A stretch of 64,000 nucleotides of DNA from contig JAVDPD010000003.1 of the NCBI GenBank assembly GCA_031296935.1, forward strand, positions 186,001 to 250,000. The letters are read 5' to 3'. The notes under the pieces are model-generated. The model ran no database searches. It was not told the DNA's origin and saw nothing but the letters and a program-made list of their open reading frames with translations. Numbering within the stretch: the stretch's first letter is position 1; every line of letters begins with the position of its first letter. The translations under genes and the position numbers were made by a program. The stretch comes from Cerasicoccus maritimus (GTDB lineage: Bacteria > Verrucomicrobiota > Verrucomicrobiia > Opitutales > Cerasicoccaceae). This document shows positions 24,205 through 33,714 of this stretch, in pieces.

Positions 24205-25143
24205 ATGCGCGTACTCGTCACCGGCGGCGCCGGATTCCTCGGCAGTCATCTTTGTGAACGCTTGGTTGCCCAAGGCCATACCGTTATCTGCCTCGATAAC
24301 TGCTTCACTGGACGGAAGAAGAATATCGAGCATTTGCTCGATAGCCACAACTTCGAGTTTATGCGCCACGACGTGGTGGATCCGTTCAAGGCGGAAGTCG
24401 ATCAGATCTACAACTTGGCCTGCCCGGCATCTCCGGTGCATTACCAATACAACGCGATCAAGACGATCAAGACGTCCGTCATGGGCGCCATCAACTGCCT
24501 GGGCCTCGCCAAGCGCGTGGGTGCCCGTGTGCTGCAGGCTTCGACTTCTGAGATTTACGGCGACCCGAATGTGCACCCGCAGCCGGAAAGCTACTGGGGC
24601 AACGTGAACCCGATCGGCATTCGCTCTTGCTACGACGAGGGCAAGCGCTGCGCCGAAACGTTGTTCTTCGACTACCATCGCCAGAACCGTGTGGATATCC
24701 GCGTAATGCGCATTTTCAACACCTACGGTCCACGCATGGACCCGCAGGACGGACGCGTGGTTTCCAACTTCATCTGCCAGGCGCTTCGCGGCGAAGACAT
24801 CACCATCTACGGTGACGGCTCGCAGACGCGCTCTTTCTGCTACGTCGATGATAACATCGAGGGCATGATGCGCCTGATGAATAAGGACGGCATCACGGGC
24901 CCGATCAATATCGGCAATCCGGGCGAGTTCACCATCAAACAGCTCGCCGAAAAGGTGGTCGAGCTTGTTGGCGGTGATTCGAAGATCATTTACGAGCCTC
25001 TGCCTTCGGATGACCCCAAGCAGCGCAAGCCGGACATCACCCTCGCGAAGCAACACCTCGACTGGGAGCCGACTATCGCTCTGGAGGAAGGCCTCAAAAA
25101 GACGATTCCATACTTCGACAAGGTTTTGTCCGAAGCCAAATAA
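24205..25143 (+). CDS. UDP-glucuronate decarboxylase (UDP-xylose synthase)
   Basis: The 312-residue short-chain dehydrogenase-like enzyme converts UDP-glucuronate into UDP-xylose. Its motifs match the UXS family closely: [49 protein letters not shown] with the catalytic Tyr and Lys, [10 protein letters not shown] and [11 protein letters not shown]. The length equals the soluble bacterial enzymes. It follows galE by 28 bases and closes the biosynthesis block at the terminator at 25172. UDP-glucuronate would have to come from a UDP-glucose dehydrogenase; the enzyme at 9748 could serve if it accepts UDP-glucose. Confidence 0.92.
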   Translation: MRVLVTGGAGFLGSHLCERLVAQGHTVICLDNCFTGRKKNIEHLLDSHNFEFMRHDVVDPFKAEVDQIYNLACPASPVHYQYNAIKTIKTSVMGAINCLGLAKRVGARVLQASTSEIYGDPNVHPQPESYWGNVNPIGIRSCYDEGKRCAETLFFDYHRQNRVDIRVMRIFNTYGPRMDPQDGRVVSNFICQALRGEDITIYGDGSQTRSFCYVDDNIEGMMRLMNKDGITGPINIGNPGEFTIKQLAEKVVELVGGDSKIIYEPLPSDDPKQRKPDITLAKQHLDWEPTIALEEGLKKTIPYFDKVLSEAK

Positions 25144-25171
25144 CGCTTCTCTGCAAAAAGCATTTCAAACC

Positions 25172-25199
25172 AAAGCCCGGCCATCACGCCGGGCTTTTT
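25172..25199. terminator. Rho-independent terminator, bidirectional
   Basis: A perfect 10-base-pair stem, AAAGCCCGGC against GCCGGGCTTT, surrounds the loop CATCAC and is followed by T residues on the plus strand and preceded by A residues. It stands 28 bases after the UDP-glucuronate decarboxylase stop and 12 bases before the end of the convergent minus-strand gene at 25211, so it can stop both transcripts. Confidence 0.92.
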
Positions 25200-25210
25200 C
25201 GTGGACTGAT

Positions 25211-26242
25211 TTAGCGAATTGTTGCGACCAAGTTCCAGCTATCGACGATGCCGCCATCGGGGTTTTTCTCAAGGATTGCATTGAAGAGATGCGTGGGCTG
25301 GCCGTTTTCCACGAGCATTTGCGGGCGCTCGCGCTTGGCGAAGGTTCGCTGGGTGCCGTCGGTGAAATCCACGGTGCGGGTGTAGGCCATCGGAGGCGAT
25401 CCAAGCTCCCAGTGAATCGCGTCTTCAGAATGCAGGTAAATACCAGCCTGCGGCTCGCCCACGACTTCGCCGACCATGTCTTTAACGACCATTTCGAAGC
25501 GCTCGCCGGTGTGCCACACATACGGGTCCTCGATGTGTTGATCGGGGTAGCCGACGACTTCGATGGGCTGATCGCTCAGTCGTTGAAACGGCTGGCTCCA
25601 ATGTGGCGCGCGGGCGACACCTAGACGGAAGCGCCCGGGGAAGGGGCCAGCTGGGTGCTGAACGTTCGCGCTCTTATAAATGAGGGTCACGCTGCCATCG
25701 GGCAGCACGCAGGGGGCAGGATTGGAGGTGATGGCCATGTCCCACTCGTTTTCTCGCGGAAGCAGGATGGGCGCATCGAGGCGTTTCCACGGTCCGTAGA
25801 TGGACTTCGCGGTCGCCATGCCGATGCGTTTGCTGTTCCACGCTGCGACCCATTTTTCGGAAAAGAGCCCCTCGCGATCTGCGGAGTCTGGTCGTTTTCC
25901 GGGGTAATTCACGCCGATGTAGAACAGGATATAAGTGCCGTCATGAAAATGAATCGACGGGTTGTGCACGGCACCGGCGTCCCAGCGTCCTGACTCGGGC
26001 TCGTGCCCGAAGACGACATCTTCGAACTGATACGGCCCCTCCGGGCTATCGGCGACTGAGTGGATGATCTCGGAGTTTGTTGCCCAGTGCAGAAAGCTAA
26101 CCTGCTTCGACCAGCGTGCGGTGAAAAGGTGGTAACGCCCGTCTTCGCCGCGAATCGCGCTGCTGCCCCACACCCAGTAATCTGGCTGACGCAGTGCGCC
26201 GGCCGGGTTGCTGGGGTGAAAATGGAAAGCGGTATCGGGCAT
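25211..26242 (-). CDS. GH43-like beta-propeller glycoside hydrolase
   Basis: The 343-residue protein looks like a five-bladed beta-propeller of the GH43/GH117-like type. Repeated W and Y-rich strands carry GRYHLFTARWS, HNPSIHFHDGTYILFYIG, SKRIGMATAKSIYGPWKR and HIEDPYVWH, the last resembling the conserved acidic-containing blade of the active site. No signal peptide was seen. The ATG at 26242 is preferred because the alternative TTG at 26263 overlaps the upstream gene and adds seven residues. It is the last gene of a minus-strand group with a heparinase-type lyase and a small secreted protein, suggesting it acts on the resulting oligosaccharides inside the cell. Confidence 0.78.
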   Translation of the reverse strand: MPDTAFHFHPSNPAGALRQPDYWVWGSSAIRGEDGRYHLFTARWSKQVSFLHWATNSEIIHSVADSPEGPYQFEDVVFGHEPESGRWDAGAVHNPSIHFHDGTYILFYIGVNYPGKRPDSADREGLFSEKWVAAWNSKRIGMATAKSIYGPWKRLDAPILLPRENEWDMAITSNPAPCVLPDGSVTLIYKSANVQHPAGPFPGRFRLGVARAPHWSQPFQRLSDQPIEVVGYPDQHIEDPYVWHTGERFEMVVKDMVGEVVGEPQAGIYLHSEDAIHWELGSPPMAYTRTVDFTDGTQRTFAKRERPQMLVENGQPTHLFNAILEKNPDGGIVDSWNLVATIR

Positions 26243-26259
26243 ACGAGGAGGCGTTGGCC

Positions 26260-28413
26260 TCAAGCATCACCATGTGGTGCCTTGTCGCTGCTGGTCAAGC
26301 TGATCAGCTGCTTGCCCCCGCGGGAGCCATCGATTTCCGAGGGCGTCTGCAGATCCTTGGAAGGGACCCACTGCCAGGTGTCGTTGATGCCGTCGCCGGT
26401 CACGGTCACCGTGCACGAGCCATCGGCGTTTTCCACCAGTTTCGCTACGGCTTGCTTGCCCCAGGGGTCGAGCACGGTCGCAAACTTCACCTTCGATGCC
26501 GTCACATCGAACTGAGTTCGGTCCATCAAATGGTGTCCCCAGCGACCGTAGAAGATGTAGTTGTCGATCGCGCCCGCAAAGGGTTGGTCGGCGGAGATTT
26601 GGTAGTCGATGCGCTGGCCGCTCTTGCTGGCAATGAAGCCTGTGCCGACGTCAGGGTCGGTGAAGTCTGCTTCCTGCGCAAAGAGCTGGAAGACGATATT
26701 GGACTCCATGGGGGCGACTACGTTGTCGAGCAAGAGAATGTATTCGCCGGGCATCCAGATTGCGCTGCGGCGATATTGCTCCAGACCGGGATAGGCGTTG
26801 CCCGCTTCGCCTTCGATGATGATGCGGTTTTCGGCACCGACCTTCCAACCGGTCAGGTAGGAGAGGGTGGTCATGTCGACATTTGGCACCGGCTGCGTAT
26901 AGCTGTCGCCCTCGTTGATCTGGCCCTTGCCATCGACGATGAGCGTGTTGTGATTGGCGGTAAGCTTGTTGGTGAAATACACGCCGGGGTGGAGCACGAT
27001 GTCGTCGCCTTTGGCGATGGAAACCGAGTTCGCGTCGGGGTCGTCATGCGCGATGTTGACGTAATGGAAGTCTAGCTCGTTGCGGTATTGGTTGAGCGTA
27101 TAGCCGCCGTAGGGGCCGCATTTGAAGAGCATCAGGACGGCATCTTCGTCCCACGAGTCACGAATGTAGGCCGCGCCCATGTCGGCGAGGAGTTTGTGAG
27201 TGGGCAGGTCTTTGAAGGCACCGGGCTTGAGCGTGGGATCGTAATAGAGGAGCATCAGCCACGGGTAGCCAGCGGCGACGAGTCCATTGTCACTCATCGC
27301 GTCGCGGTAATACCAGGCTTCCAATGCGGCTTGAGCATCGGCGTCGCGGCTGATGCGCGGGCCAATGAAGAACGCCGGGCTGTAGCTGCCAAAGCCGGGC
27401 TTGCCACCCACACGGTTCGGGTTGTCTCCGTAGGTCATGAAGCCGCGTGCGCCGGGAATGTTGGAATAAATTTGCTGCTGCCAGGCGTTCTTAAAGCCGG
27501 GCGCCGAAAGGTAATTCGTGCCGGTACAGCGGTCCATCATGGTCGCGGTGATCGCGAGGAAGTGGAAACCGAAAAGCTGGTAGCCAGTGCCCTCGTGGCA
27601 GTCGCCATCGTGCGGGAACCACTTCACGAGGAAGTCGATCTCGTCCTTCATTTGCTCAAGCATCCACTCGGCTTCGATGCCGTCGATGTCCTGAATCGCG
27701 AGCAGACAGGCAATGGTGCCAGCGGCGCGGTGCCAGCGGTGGTTGTTGGCCGGGTCCTGCTGCCAGTATTTGTGGATGTCGATGGCCTGCTGTTTGTGGC
27801 CGATGTAATACATGCGGCGGGCTTTCTCGAGCAGGGTTTGGGCGAATTGCTTTTTAAACTCTGGCTCCAGGTCGTTGGCGACAGCGTCGAAGAGCAGCGC
27901 GGCGGCGAGCATGTTGTTGGCGGCGCCCATCGAGCTATCAACCTCCTTGGAGAGCGTCCAGTAGGGCGCGTTTTGGTACATCTCCAGAATCTCGACGATC
28001 TTCTGCTTTAGCTCGGGCGTGGGCTCGATGGTGTATGCGTAGGCGAGGTTGGGATACTGGCCGCCAGCGGTGACGAGGGCAGGGGTGTCGCTCTTAACGA
28101 CTCGGGGCGGGACTCCTTTATCGGCCTTCGCTTTTTTTCCGTTCGCAATGGTCGCTTCCCAGTTGACGCGCAGGATGTCGTTGTCCGGCACAAGGTTTCC
28201 GAGCCTGCTCAACTCGTCTTTGGTGAATATGAGGCGCGGGTGAACGCCTTGAAGCTCTGGCTTGAGCTGAACAGTCCCTGCTGGAGCCGGGTCGGCTGCC
28301 GGGACGTTGGCGAGGTTGGCCTCGTAGTCGACGCCACCGCCTTTGCCGCCAGCGGCAAAAAGATTGGCCGAAGTGAGTAGGCTGAGGCAACTGAGTGCAA
28401 TTAAAGTTTTCAT
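26260..28413 (-). CDS. Secreted heparinase II/III-type polysaccharide lyase
   Basis: The 717-residue protein has a signal peptide (MKTLIALSCLSLLTSANLFA). An alpha/alpha-toroid of about residues 60-400 carries HPRLIFTKDEL, ANNHRWHRAAG and HDGDCHEGTGYQ, the histidine and aromatic motifs of the DUF4962/heparinase superfamily. A C-terminal beta-sandwich (about 430-700) with VNIAHDDPDAN, ANHNTLIVDGKGQ follows, as in heparinase II. Such enzymes break uronic-acid glycosidic bonds by elimination. It shares these motifs with the plus-strand gene at 29305. It is followed directly by the GH43-like gene and preceded 5 bases upstream by a small secreted protein, consistent with an operon. Confidence 0.87.
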   Translation of the reverse strand: MKTLIALSCLSLLTSANLFAAGGKGGGVDYEANLANVPAADPAPAGTVQLKPELQGVHPRLIFTKDELSRLGNLVPDNDILRVNWEATIANGKKAKADKGVPPRVVKSDTPALVTAGGQYPNLAYAYTIEPTPELKQKIVEILEMYQNAPYWTLSKEVDSSMGAANNMLAAALLFDAVANDLEPEFKKQFAQTLLEKARRMYYIGHKQQAIDIHKYWQQDPANNHRWHRAAGTIACLLAIQDIDGIEAEWMLEQMKDEIDFLVKWFPHDGDCHEGTGYQLFGFHFLAITATMMDRCTGTNYLSAPGFKNAWQQQIYSNIPGARGFMTYGDNPNRVGGKPGFGSYSPAFFIGPRISRDADAQAALEAWYYRDAMSDNGLVAAGYPWLMLLYYDPTLKPGAFKDLPTHKLLADMGAAYIRDSWDEDAVLMLFKCGPYGGYTLNQYRNELDFHYVNIAHDDPDANSVSIAKGDDIVLHPGVYFTNKLTANHNTLIVDGKGQINEGDSYTQPVPNVDMTTLSYLTGWKVGAENRIIIEGEAGNAYPGLEQYRRSAIWMPGEYILLLDNVVAPMESNIVFQLFAQEADFTDPDVGTGFIASKSGQRIDYQISADQPFAGAIDNYIFYGRWGHHLMDRTQFDVTASKVKFATVLDPWGKQAVAKLVENADGSCTVTVTGDGINDTWQWVPSKDLQTPSEIDGSRGGKQLISLTSSDKAPHGDA

Positions 28414-28418
28414 GGGGA

Positions 28419-29057
28419 TTAATTGGCGAGGGAGATTTTTTCGATGATGAAAGTATAATTTCGATCGTAGTAGCTGTGGGTGCCGCCCATTTTAAAGGCG
28501 ACGGCCTCAATCTTGGACGTGTCGTTGAAGGCACCTTGCAGGTAGAGCGCGACCGGAATTTTCAGCGTGGTCATTTCGCGGGGAACGCTGTCTTTGCCGG
28601 TGATGACCGCAACGTTGAGTCCGGCGGTGCGCACGCCTTCGGTGTCGAGCATCATGGTGACGAACCAGGGGTTGGCGGGCTCTTCTTCGCGGGTGCGTCC
28701 GTTGGGGAAAGTACGCGTTTGGCTACCCGTCCACTGGCAACGCATGACGACGTATTGATAGTCGGTCAAATCTAGCGTTTCCGGGATGCCGCCCGTCCAG
28801 CGGATCTCGGGGTTGGCTTCAGTGTTGCTTTTAAAATGGATTTGCAGCGCGCCGTCTGCGGCGAAGTCGATCGTGCAGTTTTTGCCGTTAGGCTCGAGCT
28901 GTAGATTGTCGTGGCTGGTGGTTTTGTCGAAAATCACCACGGCGTCTTGCGGTGGCTCGGCGGCGTTGACATTGCGCTTAACGGTGAATGCAGAAACGCT
29001 GGTGAGTGCGCACAGTACAAATGATAATATTGTGAATCTAGGGATTGATAGGGGCAT
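28419..29057 (-). CDS. Small secreted protein, possibly carbohydrate binding
   Basis: The 212-residue protein has an N-terminal signal segment (FTILSFVLCALTSVSA) and a beta-rich remainder with regularly spaced aromatic residues (YQYVVMRCQW, NPWFVTMML, YYDRNYTFIIEKI). The fold looks like a jelly roll such as a carbohydrate-binding module, but I recognise no named family. It is the first gene of the minus-strand group and lies 5 bases before the lyase gene, so it is probably co-expressed and could help bind the same substrate. It is divergent from the lyase gene at 29305. Confidence 0.65.
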   Translation of the reverse strand: MPLSIPRFTILSFVLCALTSVSAFTVKRNVNAAEPPQDAVVIFDKTTSHDNLQLEPNGKNCTIDFAADGALQIHFKSNTEANPEIRWTGGIPETLDLTDYQYVVMRCQWTGSQTRTFPNGRTREEEPANPWFVTMMLDTEGVRTAGLNVAVITGKDSVPREMTTLKIPVALYLQGAFNDTSKIEAVAFKMGGTHSYYDRNYTFIIEKISLAN

Positions 29058-29304
29058 AGCCTAAATAGTTATGTAAAAAGAGGGGGTGTCAAGCATGCGT
29101 ATCGGAATGTTAAGTGATACACTTTTAGTCTTGTCGCCTAACGCGAAAGGCCGACGATGGTGTTACATCTTCTGATTGACCCTTTGTTGTCTATTATCCC
29201 CCGCAAATGCTTTAAAAATTCCCACACCGCACGCTGATCTCTAAGACGGCTGCGACTGCGTGTGAATTTACCTACCATACCCACCGACCAATCCCCCCCT
29301 TATC

Positions 29305-32067
29305 ATGAAATACCGATCTGCCCGATTCTTATCTGCGGTTGCGTTTTTGGGCGCGACGCTTGTCGGCCCGCATTTAAGCGCAGCGCCTGACTGGAAGCTT
29401 AACAAGGCATCGTTTGACGAAGCCAAACTCGGCCCAGATGGCAAGGCCTCCCTGAAAATCGAACCGGGTGGTAGCGCAATTCTCAAGCTGGGCGATGCCG
29501 CAACCTCTGGGACGATCACGATGTCCGTCTGGGATGACGGCACGAAAGTTTATGCCGAGAAGGGCAAAAGCGCCGCTGGTCCGCGTTGGGGTGCCAGCAG
29601 CAGCGACGGCCGGGTGATTGTTGGCGGAATCATGTATGCGCGCTATTTGGCGGCGGGCGGCTCCTTGTGCATTATCGACGCAGAACCGAAAGATCCGGGT
29701 AGTTGGTATGGGCTGAAATATCTGAGCGGCCGCACCAAGACGCCTAAGTGGCAGACTTGGAAGTTCGATTTTAATCCAGATGCCGGCCTACAGATCTACG
29801 TGGATGGCAAGGCCGTCGAAAAGAAGCGCTTCGATTGGAACGAAAGCAAGATCGGGGGCATGAATGGCATTGTGATTTATGGCGACGACACCAAACAGCC
29901 GAATGCGCAAACGTTCTACGTTGGCGATATCTCGTATCAAGTTGGCCCACCGATGAACGTAGGCCCGACGCCTCCGCCTCCTCCTCCGCCAGTCGTTCCG
30001 GAAAGTGATCCAAAGGCTACGCATGTTTATTCGCTCAAGCCAGAACTTCAGGGTAAGCACCCGCGCCTGATGCTCACCGAGGACGAACTGCCGAAACTGC
30101 GTGCATTCTATAACAGTGAAGCGGGCAAAATTTATCGTGAGAAGATTGAGAGGTACCTCGGCGCATCCAAGGGGAACCCGGGCAAAAAGTGGCTGACGGA
30201 TGCGACCGATGGTCAGCGCCAGGGCTTTTGGCGCCTCCCGACCGTGGCCTTGCATTACCTGATGACCGGCGACCAGCAATCGCTCGCTGCTGCGAAACGA
30301 TACCTCGTTGCCTTCAACGAGCAACCGCATTGGGAACTGGGCAACGAGCGAGACAGTGGCATGTCGGCAGCGAATATTATGATCGGCGCTGCGCTTGCCT
30401 ATGACTGGATTTACAACGACCTCGATCCAGCGTTCCGCAAGGAATTTGGTGAAAAGCTGCTCTGGCATGCGCGCGCCATGTATTACGGTGGACACCTGAA
30501 GGGGAATCCTGCCCTGCATTACTGGCAGAACGATCCGGCGAACAATCACCGCTGGCACCGTAACGCGGGCATGACGCTTTGCATTCTCGCGGTTTACGAA
30601 GGTCGCGAGGATCAGCAATGGATCCTGCAAAAGACCGTCGAAGAGCTGGAGTTTATTAAAGGCTGGCTGCCGCATGACGGCTCCTGCCACGAAGGCCCGA
30701 ACTACTTCACCTTTGGCGGGAACCACCTGACATGCGCCTTTGATGCGGCGGACATCGCTCTGGGCACCGATTTGATGCAGGCAGAATATTTTAAGTCCGC
30801 CGGACAGTTCCGCATGGGCACGCTGTTGCCATCGATGACCGGTATTTTTTCGTTCGGCGACGGAGGCAAAAGCTCGCTTGGTACTTATAACAATTTTCTG
30901 TTTGCTGGGGCTGCGGTCAACAAACAGGCAGACGTCAAGGCGGGCTTGTTAGCCTTTCAGGAGGTGGAGCCCAAAGCCTTTCTCTACGGTTGGTTCTCCC
31001 TGCTCTGGGATGATCCAGACTTGAAGCCGGGTAATTTGAACAACCTGCCCACTGACAGTCTTTTTGAGGACGTGGGTTTTGCCTCGATGCGCGAGAGCTG
31101 GGAAAAAAACGCTGTGGCCGCATCCTTTATTTGCGGACCGTTCGGCGGCTACGACTTGCTCAAGTTCGCCAATGGCGGACGCGATTATGTGAACGTAGCG
31201 CACGACGATCCTGATGCGGGTGAGTTTATCATTGCCAAGGGCGGCATCACCTTCGTGAAGACCGATGGCTACTCCAAGCACAAGGCGTCGAAGAATCACA
31301 ACACGATTCTGATCAACGGGCTTGGTCAAATGACCAAGGGACGGCCGGAAGGAGGTGTGTGGTCGCAGCCGACGACTTCCAAGGGCACGGAAATGCTGCA
31401 AATGGCTTACGTGACTTCCTGGAAGAGCACGGATAAGGTTACCGCGATCGAAGGCGAGTCCTCCGGTTCTTACCTCTCGTATTCCAGGAAGGGCAAGTCG
31501 CGCCCGGATATGGAGCGCTTCCGCCGCAGCTTCCTCTGGGTGGAAGGCGATTACATTCTCGTGCTCGACGACATTCGCGCCCCCGAAGAGGTGGAGATCG
31601 ATTGGCTAATCCAAGGCGATGCCATCAATGCCACGAGTGAGTCCGAAGGCCGTTTCCAATTCGTCAGCGAAGGCGAAACGATGGACATGCAGCTCCTCAG
31701 CGAAACCAGCTTGTCTACTTCGGTGCGTTTGTCTCCGGCTGACAATCGTGGCAAAGTGATCGGCCACCGCCAACTGGTCGCCAGCACCAGGGCGAGCCAC
31801 ACGCGCTTCACGAGCGTGTATGATGCATGGGGCAAAAGCGTGAGCGTCGACTTCAAGTCTAATGGGCAGAATCAGGCGACGGTCACAGTCACTGGAAAGG
31901 ACTTCAAGGACGTCTGGACTTGGAATGCCGCGAAGGACAACGAAACCGCATCCACCATTACGGTAGAGCGTGTCTCCGGCGACAAGACCGGCTTTCCATT
32001 CACCATCGATGACTCCAGCAACTGCATCTATTGGAAGCACGTGGAAGTCGCCGATGCGGCCCATTAA
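29305..32067 (+). CDS. Large secreted heparinase II/III-type lyase with N-terminal LamG-like domain
   Basis: The 920-residue protein begins with a signal peptide (about residues 1-27). Residues about 30-215 form a concanavalin-like beta-sandwich of LamG type (WQTWKFDFNPDAGLQIYVDGKAV). A Pro-rich linker (TPPPPPPPVVPE, near 225-235) leads into the lyase, which parallels the minus-strand enzyme at 26260: HPRLMLTEDEL, ANNHRWHRNAG, HDGSCHEGPNYFTF, VNVAHDDPDAG and NHNTILINGLGQ. The shared motifs show these are paralogues with a different front domain. The 247-base divergent gap to the small secreted gene at 28419 contains a short AAGTG/CACTT palindrome at 29112-29124 but no certain promoter. Confidence 0.87.
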   Translation: MKYRSARFLSAVAFLGATLVGPHLSAAPDWKLNKASFDEAKLGPDGKASLKIEPGGSAILKLGDAATSGTITMSVWDDGTKVYAEKGKSAAGPRWGASSSDGRVIVGGIMYARYLAAGGSLCIIDAEPKDPGSWYGLKYLSGRTKTPKWQTWKFDFNPDAGLQIYVDGKAVEKKRFDWNESKIGGMNGIVIYGDDTKQPNAQTFYVGDISYQVGPPMNVGPTPPPPPPPVVPESDPKATHVYSLKPELQGKHPRLMLTEDELPKLRAFYNSEAGKIYREKIERYLGASKGNPGKKWLTDATDGQRQGFWRLPTVALHYLMTGDQQSLAAAKRYLVAFNEQPHWELGNERDSGMSAANIMIGAALAYDWIYNDLDPAFRKEFGEKLLWHARAMYYGGHLKGNPALHYWQNDPANNHRWHRNAGMTLCILAVYEGREDQQWILQKTVEELEFIKGWLPHDGSCHEGPNYFTFGGNHLTCAFDAADIALGTDLMQAEYFKSAGQFRMGTLLPSMTGIFSFGDGGKSSLGTYNNFLFAGAAVNKQADVKAGLLAFQEVEPKAFLYGWFSLLWDDPDLKPGNLNNLPTDSLFEDVGFASMRESWEKNAVAASFICGPFGGYDLLKFANGGRDYVNVAHDDPDAGEFIIAKGGITFVKTDGYSKHKASKNHNTILINGLGQMTKGRPEGGVWSQPTTSKGTEMLQMAYVTSWKSTDKVTAIEGESSGSYLSYSRKGKSRPDMERFRRSFLWVEGDYILVLDDIRAPEEVEIDWLIQGDAINATSESEGRFQFVSEGETMDMQLLSETSLSTSVRLSPADNRGKVIGHRQLVASTRASHTRFTSVYDAWGKSVSVDFKSNGQNQATVTVTGKDFKDVWTWNAAKDNETASTITVERVSGDKTGFPFTIDDSSNCIYWKHVEVADAAH

Positions 32068-32097
32068 TTAAGTCGATCATCTGCGATTTAACTTTGT

Positions 32098-32125
32098 CCG
32101 GCATCGAAATTTTGATCGATGCCGG
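32098..32125 (+). terminator. Hairpin between lyase and sulfatase genes
   Basis: A perfect 10-base-pair stem (CCGGCATCGA with TCGATGCCGG) and an 8-base loop lie 31 bases after the lyase stop and 26 bases before the sulfatase ATG. Only an interrupted T-rich tail follows, so it may be a partial terminator or attenuator that lowers read-through into the sulfatase gene instead of a complete stop. Confidence 0.6.
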
Positions 32126-32151
32126 GCATTCTTTTCTCTTTAATCAATCAT

Positions 32152-33654
32152 ATGACTTCATCGAATCGCCCCAATGTTCTCTTCTTGTTTACCGACCAGC
32201 AGCGCGCCGACACTATTGGCGCATTGGGCAATCCGGTGATGCAAACGCCGCACCTCGACCGTCTTTGCCGCGAGGGAACGGCGTTTACCTCGGCTTATAG
32301 TCCGTCGCCAGAATGCGTTCCTGCGCGGTGTAGTTTGATTACCGGTGCTTACGTGAGCCACACCGGTTGCGCATCGAATGGTCAGGCCATGCCGTCAGAG
32401 GAATCGACGCCAACATTTATGTCGCTCTTGACCGAGGCGGGCTACCGCACGCATGGCGTTGGCAAGTGCCACTTTACACCGGATAGCACCGCGATGCGCG
32501 GCTTCCAGACACGGGAAACGTCCGAGGAAATCATCCCATCCGATGGGCAAAGCGATTATTTCGAGCACGTGGCCGAAAGTGGCTTTGCTCACGTGATGGA
32601 GCCTCTCGGCGTGCGCGGCGAAATGTATTACGTGCCGCAACCGGCGCAGCAGCCGGCGGAACTTTGCCACTCGCATTGGGTTGCCGACCGGACGATCAAT
32701 TTTATCGAAAAGCAGAAGGATGACGCGCAGCCCTGGCTTTGCTATGCGGGCTTCATTCACCCGCACCCGCCGTTCAATCCGCCCAATCCGTGGCACAAAC
32801 TTTACCGTGCGCCGGACATGCCGATGCCGCACATGCCGCTGGGTTTCGAGGCGCTGCAGTGCTACATCAACCGCTTCCAAAATCGCTACAAGTATCGCGA
32901 CCGTGGCTACGACCTGAACCTGCTCCGTTGCTTACGCGCTTACTACAACGCCTGCGTGAGCTTTATTGATTACCAGGTCGGGCGCATCATTGCTTCACTG
33001 GAGGCCAGTGGTGAGCTCGATAATACGCTCATCGTTTACTCGTCGGATCACGGTGAATTGCTCGGTGATTTCGGTAGCTTTGGCAAACGTAGCTTCCACG
33101 ACGCAGCCTCCAAGGTGCCGCTGATTGCGCGCTTGCCTGGGCGTTTCGTCGCTGGCCAACAATGCGAGAAGCCTGCGAGCTTGATCGACATTGCTACGAC
33201 CGTATGTGGCGCAGCGGGCGTTGATCGCATTGATCAATTCGATGGTGTGGACTTGGCGGATTTGGCCGCAGGCAAGTCTGACCGCGACACCGTCTTCATG
33301 CAGTATCAACGCGGCTCCGATACGCTGATTAGTGCCGTTAGTGAAGACTACAAATACACTTGGAGCGCGCCGGATCAGCGGGAGTATTTGTTTAAGCGCT
33401 CCGATAGTCCTGAGACGCAGGATTTGATCAGCGTCGTTGGGCACACTGGCGCGCATCAAGATATGAAGCGTCGCTTGGTCGCCCACGTGCGTGACGGCTC
33501 ATACGCGGATGAACTCCTTGACGATCAGGATCAGTTTGTTTCGTTGCCGCCGAAGCAAATGCCAGCCAACCCCGATGCGTTGCTGTTTTATCAAGATCCG
33601 CCGAACCACACGGTCAAGCTGCCAAAGGGCTACACGCCTAGGCCAATTGAATGA
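32152..33654 (+). CDS. Type I (S1) sulfatase
   Basis: The 500-residue protein hydrolyses sulfate esters from glycans. The N-terminal RPNVLFLFTDQQRADTIG contains the first metal-binding aspartate, and the formylglycine site is Cys55 in SPECVPARCSL, matching C-x-P-x-R. LTEAGYRTHGVGKCHF supplies the next active-site lysine and histidine, and YSSDHGELLGDFG holds the later metal ligands. No signal peptide is obvious when the ATG at 32152 is used; an earlier in-frame ATG at 32119 would add 11 residues. Activity needs a formylglycine-generating maturase, not found here. Its setting beside lyases points to a sulfated, uronate-containing polysaccharide. Confidence 0.92.
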   Translation: MTSSNRPNVLFLFTDQQRADTIGALGNPVMQTPHLDRLCREGTAFTSAYSPSPECVPARCSLITGAYVSHTGCASNGQAMPSEESTPTFMSLLTEAGYRTHGVGKCHFTPDSTAMRGFQTRETSEEIIPSDGQSDYFEHVAESGFAHVMEPLGVRGEMYYVPQPAQQPAELCHSHWVADRTINFIEKQKDDAQPWLCYAGFIHPHPPFNPPNPWHKLYRAPDMPMPHMPLGFEALQCYINRFQNRYKYRDRGYDLNLLRCLRAYYNACVSFIDYQVGRIIASLEASGELDNTLIVYSSDHGELLGDFGSFGKRSFHDAASKVPLIARLPGRFVAGQQCEKPASLIDIATTVCGAAGVDRIDQFDGVDLADLAAGKSDRDTVFMQYQRGSDTLISAVSEDYKYTWSAPDQREYLFKRSDSPETQDLISVVGHTGAHQDMKRRLVAHVRDGSYADELLDDQDQFVSLPPKQMPANPDALLFYQDPPNHTVKLPKGYTPRPIE

Positions 33655-33663
33655 GCGCGCACG

Positions 33664-33693
33664 AAAAAGCCGCCGTTGATTGACGGCGGCTTT
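33664..33693. terminator. Rho-independent terminator, bidirectional
   Basis: An 11-base-pair stem, AAAGCCGCCGT against ACGGCGGCTTT, encloses the loop TGATTG. A-run and T-run lie on the two sides. It separates the sulfatase gene (stop at 33654) from the convergent deacetylase gene that ends at 33715 and can serve both. Confidence 0.92.
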
Positions 33694-33714
33694 GCGTTGC
33701 AAAGTAAAGTAGGC

